From IMG/VR virus record IMGVR_UViG_3300009786_000025, positions 1 through 40,895 of that record: DNA of 40,895 nt, one strand, 5' to 3'. The translations under genes were made by a program, and so were the position numbers. How positions within the stretch are numbered: position 1 is the stretch's first letter; every line of letters begins with the position of its first letter. The notes beneath the pieces were generated by a model that was not told the origin of the DNA, made no database searches, and was given only the letters and a program-made list of their open reading frames with translations. Shown here piece by piece: positions 37,829 to 40,895 of the stretch. Source of the stretch: a virus.

Positions 37829-38749
37829 ATGGCTGCAATATCACGCGCACAATTACTCAAGGAACTCCTGCCGGGTCTTAATGCCCTGTTTGGCCTTGAG
37901 TACGATAAGTACACCGACGAACACACGGAATGCTATGACACCGAGACTTCCGAGCGTTCGTTTGAAGAAGAAACTAAACTGAGCGGCTTCGGCGCTGCCC
38001 CCGTCAAGAAAGAAGGCGGCGGCATCTCCTACGACACCGCACAGGAGAGTTTCACCCAACGGTTCGACCATGAAACGATTGCCATGGGTTTCTCCATCAC
38101 CGAAGAAGCGATGGAAGATAACCTGTATGACAGTCTGTCTTCACGGTACACCAAGGCTCTGGCCCGTGCCATGAACTACACCAAGCAAGTCAAAGCCATG
38201 GTGCCGTTCAACACGGGGTTCACCGCCACCACAGGCTATCTGTCTGGTGACGGCGACCAGTTGTTCTCGACCTCGCACTCAATCGTGCAGGGCGCGAACC
38301 TCTCCAACCGGCCCGCTACCGCTACCGATCTGAATGAAACGTCTCTCGAAGACGCCACCATTCAGATTTCTAACTGGACTGACGAACGCGCTCTGAAGAT
38401 CGCGGCACAACCCGTCAAGTTGATCATCCCGACCAACTTACAGTTTGTCGCTACGCGCATTCTGAACTCCCAGTACAAGACTGGTGTTGCTGATAACGAC
38501 GTGAACGCAATCGTCCACAACAGCACGATCAGTGGTGGTTATGCGGTCAACCATTATCTGACTGATACCAACGCTTGGTTCATCAAAACCGATGTTCCGA
38601 ACGGCTTGAAGTATTTCAACCGTGTCGGCATGTCCACTTCGATGGACGGCGACTTTGATAGCGGAAACGTCCGTTACAAAGCCCGTGAGCGTTACAGCTT
38701 CGGCGTCTCGGATTATCTGGGGGTCTTCGGATCACCGGGTTCTTCGTAA
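37829..38749 (+). CDS. Major capsid protein
   Basis: 306 aa. MAAISRAQLLKELLPGLNAL then YDTAQESFTQRFDHETIAMG, FSITEEAMEDNLYDSLS, a Ser/Thr-rich middle, and ALKIAAQPVKLIIPTNLQFV, HYLTDTNAWFIKTDVPN, ARERYSFGVSDYLGVFG. These resemble the HK97-fold major capsid proteins of the Mu gpT-type group. Strong SD (AAGGAG). Terminator hairpin 20 bases after the stop. Confidence 0.85.
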   Translation: MAAISRAQLLKELLPGLNALFGLEYDKYTDEHTECYDTETSERSFEEETKLSGFGAAPVKKEGGGISYDTAQESFTQRFDHETIAMGFSITEEAMEDNLYDSLSSRYTKALARAMNYTKQVKAMVPFNTGFTATTGYLSGDGDQLFSTSHSIVQGANLSNRPATATDLNETSLEDATIQISNWTDERALKIAAQPVKLIIPTNLQFVATRILNSQYKTGVADNDVNAIVHNSTISGGYAVNHYLTDTNAWFIKTDVPNGLKYFNRVGMSTSMDGDFDSGNVRYKARERYSFGVSDYLGVFGSPGSS

Positions 38750-38759
38750 ACCGGGTTTG

Positions 38760-39071
38760 CTAAGAGGGAGGGGGGTCAAGAAATTGATCCCCCTTTCCTT
38801 TGAGCAACAGGTATGGCCGTAACACGATGAGGGCCGCTCTGGCTTTTTTGTGGGATACCCGCCAATGCCAACTGTCTTTTTTACCAAGCCCTTGCGGTGA
38901 TCTATGACGCACAGAACCACCAAACATACTCTGCAACAATTCGATTATTACTCTGTCGGTCATGTTCGCTTCAATAGTCAGCCGCCGCCCCCGACCCTTC
39001 CCTTCGGAATAGAAGCCGATGGACCCTTCGCCGTCAATAATACCGGCTAGGTATGACAATAATTCCCCCAT
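38760..39071 (-). CDS. LAGLIDADG homing endonuclease, antisense to the head operon
   Basis: 103 aa from the ATG at 39071. LSYLAGIIDGEGSIGFYSEG has the single LAGLIDADG helix (residues 6-18) with catalytic acid; RRLTIEANMTDRVIIELLQS and LRPYLLLKGKGDQFL are typical of the compact single-motif family, which acts as a dimer. It lies opposite to the surrounding genes, with its 3' end inside the capsid-gene terminator. No SD visible; a TTG reading from 39119 is possible. Probable mobile gene inserted after the capsid gene. Confidence 0.85.
   Translation of the reverse strand: MGELLSYLAGIIDGEGSIGFYSEGKGRGRRLTIEANMTDRVIIELLQSMFGGSVRHRSPQGLGKKDSWHWRVSHKKARAALIVLRPYLLLKGKGDQFLDPPPS
38770..38793 (+). 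terminator. Terminator after the major capsid gene
   Basis: GGGGGGTCA pairs with TGATCCCCC (one G-T) around agaaat, followed by TTTCCTTT. It lies 20 bases after the capsid stop and inside the 3' end of the antisense LAGLIDADG gene. Confidence 0.65.
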
Positions 39072-39099
39072 TAACAACAGTTTAGCATAGTTATCCACA

Positions 39100-39711
39100 A
39101 TGACCAAATTCGTATTCAAAGCCCCTCACGCCTTCATCATGATACCCAAGCTGGCTTCATCGACAGTGAGCGCGGCCCTACAGCACCATTTAAGGTGGGG
39201 CGAGACCTCAAGCCGGGTTCTTCTGGACGATCCGGTATGGATCAAGGACCTGTACCCGCACCTCACGACCCCTGCTGCCCCGTGGTCGTTCTGCACGTTG
39301 GTGCGTCACCCCCTTGAGCGGTGGCCGTCAGGGATGGCGCAACACTATGTGGGGGCGCTCACCGAGAAGGACGTGTCGGAGGAGAACAGGCCGCACGTCG
39401 AAGCCTTGACGGATGAGCAGCGGCTGTCTGAGTATTTACAGGACCCACATCACGACCCCCACACCGAACGGCAGTCCGCCCACTGGGGCGACATGTCGGG
39501 GGTGAAGATGTTCAAGCTGGAGCATATCGACAAGCTGTGGGACTGGTTGGGTGTCGAGCCACCGGCGGATGGCCACATCCGGAAGGCGGCGGGGCATCAG
39601 GCAAGGGTGAGTAAACGCATCACTGAGATCATCGGTAACAAACCAAAATACCGGGAACGCCTCCTCCATTACTATCACAGGGACTACGCAGCGTGGCAAA
39701 AAGCAGAATAG
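39100..39711 (+). CDS. Second sulfotransferase-like protein (Sulfotransfer_2-type)
   Basis: 203 aa. FIMIPKLASSTVSAALQHHL (13-32) corresponds to the IPKTGSTS loop of the second sulfotransferase group that binds the 5'-phosphosulfate, and FCTLVRHPLERWPSGMAQHY (64-83; Arg69, Ser77) to the RNPxxRxxS 3'-phosphate motif. C-terminal KLEHIDKLWDWLGVE is common in that group. The sequence differs from the enzyme at 27242 in both motif spacing and family. It sits between the capsid gene and a beta-rich structural gene, so its substrate might be a virion or cell-surface glycan; unproven. Confidence 0.75.
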   Translation: MTKFVFKAPHAFIMIPKLASSTVSAALQHHLRWGETSSRVLLDDPVWIKDLYPHLTTPAAPWSFCTLVRHPLERWPSGMAQHYVGALTEKDVSEENRPHVEALTDEQRLSEYLQDPHHDPHTERQSAHWGDMSGVKMFKLEHIDKLWDWLGVEPPADGHIRKAAGHQARVSKRITEIIGNKPKYRERLLHYYHRDYAAWQKAE

Positions 39712-39850
39712 TCTAGTACAGGATTAGTACAAACATTGCTCGGTCAATATTTAGTCTGGCACTCCCAAAATAACCCCTTTACACTGGACCAGCATTTGAT
39801 TGTGGCCCGCCTAATGCGTGTCATGGTTTAACCAATAGGAGAACTGATCA
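39712..39850 (+). other. Short intergenic region before the next structural gene
   Basis: 139 bases with no gene. ATTAGTACAA-like sequence at 39733-39742 and an SD (AGGAG) at the end; a transcription start is possible but not clear. Confidence 0.35.
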
Positions 39851-40540
39851 ATGCCTACACATTTCAACGGAGGCGTTTCCAACGTCGCGCCCGGTAACCC
39901 CCTATATGAATATGGAATGCTTGACCCCACGAAGTGGCACATCTTCTTTGACGATTTTGATACCACTCCGATTGCGGCCCAGTGGACCTTGACGGCGACT
40001 TCGGTTGGTACTGGCACCTCCGCCATCACCGTCCCAGACGCTGACGGCGGTCTGGCCCGCATCACCACCGCTGCCAACGAGAACGACGGCATCTTCGCGG
40101 AGTGGATTTCCGAGACTTTCAAGCTGGTTGACGGCAAAAAGGCTTTCTTGAAGACCCGCGTGAGTATTGGTAACGCCATTCAGAGCGACTGGATCGTTGG
40201 TCTGCATTCAACCGACACCACCCCGCAGGACGCCACCACGCGCTTTCAGTTCGAGAGCGTTGACGGTGCCGCCGCTGTTTACTTTAACAACGACGACAAC
40301 ACCACCGACACCGATAGCGCGACTATCGCCACCGTGGCGGATAACACGTTCATCACCTTGGCCGCGTACTGGGATGGCGTTGACGCCATCAAGTGTTATG
40401 CCAATGACGTGTTGGTTGACACCATGTCCAGCATTGATGTCCCAGCCAACGAACTGGCTGTTGGTTTCGGTCTGCTTAACGGCTCTGCCGCTGCCGACAC
40501 TTCGGACTTCGATTACATCTTCGTTGCGAACGAGAGATAA
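39851..40540 (+). CDS. Virion structural protein, beta-sandwich-like
   Basis: 229 aa. MPTHFNGGVSNVAPGNPLYE then WHIFFDDFDTTPIAAQWTLT, ADGGLARITTAANENDGIFA, FLKTRVSIGNAIQSDWIVGL, TFITLAAYWDGVDAIKCYA, ending DFDYIFVANER. This is a lectin/concanavalin-like all-beta pattern common to capsid-decoration or tail-associated phage proteins. Strong SD. Position after the capsid gene supports a structural role. Confidence 0.7.
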   Translation: MPTHFNGGVSNVAPGNPLYEYGMLDPTKWHIFFDDFDTTPIAAQWTLTATSVGTGTSAITVPDADGGLARITTAANENDGIFAEWISETFKLVDGKKAFLKTRVSIGNAIQSDWIVGLHSTDTTPQDATTRFQFESVDGAAAVYFNNDDNTTDTDSATIATVADNTFITLAAYWDGVDAIKCYANDVLVDTMSSIDVPANELAVGFGLLNGSAAADTSDFDYIFVANER

Positions 40541-40545
40541 TCATC

Positions 40546-40761
40546 ATGCAAACCAACTTAACCAAACAAGGCAACAAGTGGGCCGTTGAGGTTATCGGTG
40601 GGCCTGACGAGGAGAATTTCGTCAAAACCTTTGAAGGTCGTGAACACGCGACCAATTGGATCAGAAGCGTGGGTCTCGGTAAATCCGAGGCCCCCGTCCT
40701 GAAGCCAAAGAAGGCAGCTAAATCAAAACCCACAACGAAGGCGAAATCGAAGAACAAGTAG
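40546..40761 (+). CDS. Small hypothetical protein, 71 aa
   Basis: MQTNLTKQGNKWAVEVIGGP, a short beta/helix core (FVKTFEGREHATNWIRSV) then a Lys/Ala/Pro-rich tail (KPKKAAKSKPTTKAKSKN). The basic tail suggests DNA or RNA binding, or simply a disordered end. Function unknown. Confidence 0.6.
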   Translation: MQTNLTKQGNKWAVEVIGGPDEENFVKTFEGREHATNWIRSVGLGKSEAPVLKPKKAAKSKPTTKAKSKNK

Positions 40762-40788
40762 CACCCATATACTGAAGAGGATATAAAG

Positions 40789-40895
40789 ATGTCCCAACCA
40801 AAGGTCATCACTCTTAGCCCCGACGCGCTAGACCGCAACGGGATTTCCACAACCGAGACACTTCTAGCCACACGGCTTGATTTTCTGATCAACGG
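40789..40895 (+). CDS. Start of a gene cut by the window end
   Basis: MSQPKVITLSPDALDRNGIS then TTETLLATRLDFLIN. GAAGAGG lies 8 bases upstream of the ATG. Too little is visible to identify it; it likely belongs to the head/structural set. Confidence 0.6.
   Translation, partial: MSQPKVITLSPDALDRNGISTTETLLATRLDFLIN

Noticed and set aside
1-40895. tRNA genes and integrase
   Set aside because: No cloverleaf with GTTCRA-type T loop was apparent in the gaps, and no tyrosine or serine recombinase motif was seen; I cannot run a scanner to be certain.

Overview
This window looks like a large part of the genome of a tailed, podovirus-like bacteriophage. It has a small and a large terminase subunit, a long portal protein (about 900 aa), a scaffold, a major capsid protein and the tail end of a very large internal virion protein. 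It also has a complete phage replication module. Base composition is moderately GC-rich, and a small GcrA-like zinc protein hints at an alphaproteobacterial host, possibly marine. That host guess is inference. I see no integrase, lysin, tRNA or phage RNA polymerase here. The sequence is cut inside genes at both ends.

Layout. (1) 1-1518, rightward: end of a giant virion protein. (2) 1523-5105, leftward: small accessory genes, an ADP-ribosylglycohydrolase and a GIY-YIG nuclease. (3) 5106-5163: divergent promoter region. (4) 5164-16911, rightward: replication block with a small regulator, VRR-NUC nuclease, SNF2-like helicase, wHTH-DUF2800 nuclease fusion, DUF2815 ssDNA-binding protein, family A DNA polymerase and primase-polymerase/helicase. 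HNH homing endonucleases sit before, inside and after the polymerase. (5) 16912-17207: convergent junction with a strong hairpin. (6) 17208-23964, leftward: many small genes, then a metallopeptidase/VWA protein, its partner and a MoxR-like AAA+ ATPase, separated by near-identical intercistronic hairpins. (7) 24027-24331: a good leftward promoter followed by a structured, apparently untranslated leader that resembles a C4/P4-type antisense RNA region. (8) 24706-40895, rightward: terminase small subunit, a GC-rich inverted-repeat block, accessory genes (2OG oxygenase, sulfotransferase, many small proteins, regulators), terminase large subunit, portal, GroES-like protein, scaffold, capsid, an antisense LAGLIDADG endonuclease, a second sulfotransferase and further structural genes.

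The most striking object is the DNA polymerase at 9863-12688. Its catalytic motif B is interrupted by a 308-residue intein with clear splicing blocks A, B, F and G. The stretch where an in-frame homing endonuclease would normally lie instead carries an HNH endonuclease gene in a different (+1) reading frame, with its own strong ribosome binding site. The intein frame stays open through the whole nuclease gene, and the nuclease stop codon lies inside splicing block F. One DNA segment thus appears to encode both a splice-competent intein and a separately translated, overlapping homing endonuclease.

Other notable systems are two sulfotransferase-like enzymes of different families with a 2OG-Fe(II) oxygenase, and the MoxR/VWA-metallopeptidase cluster with repeated hairpins. 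At least five mobile endonucleases from three families (HNH, GIY-YIG, LAGLIDADG) have invaded this genome.
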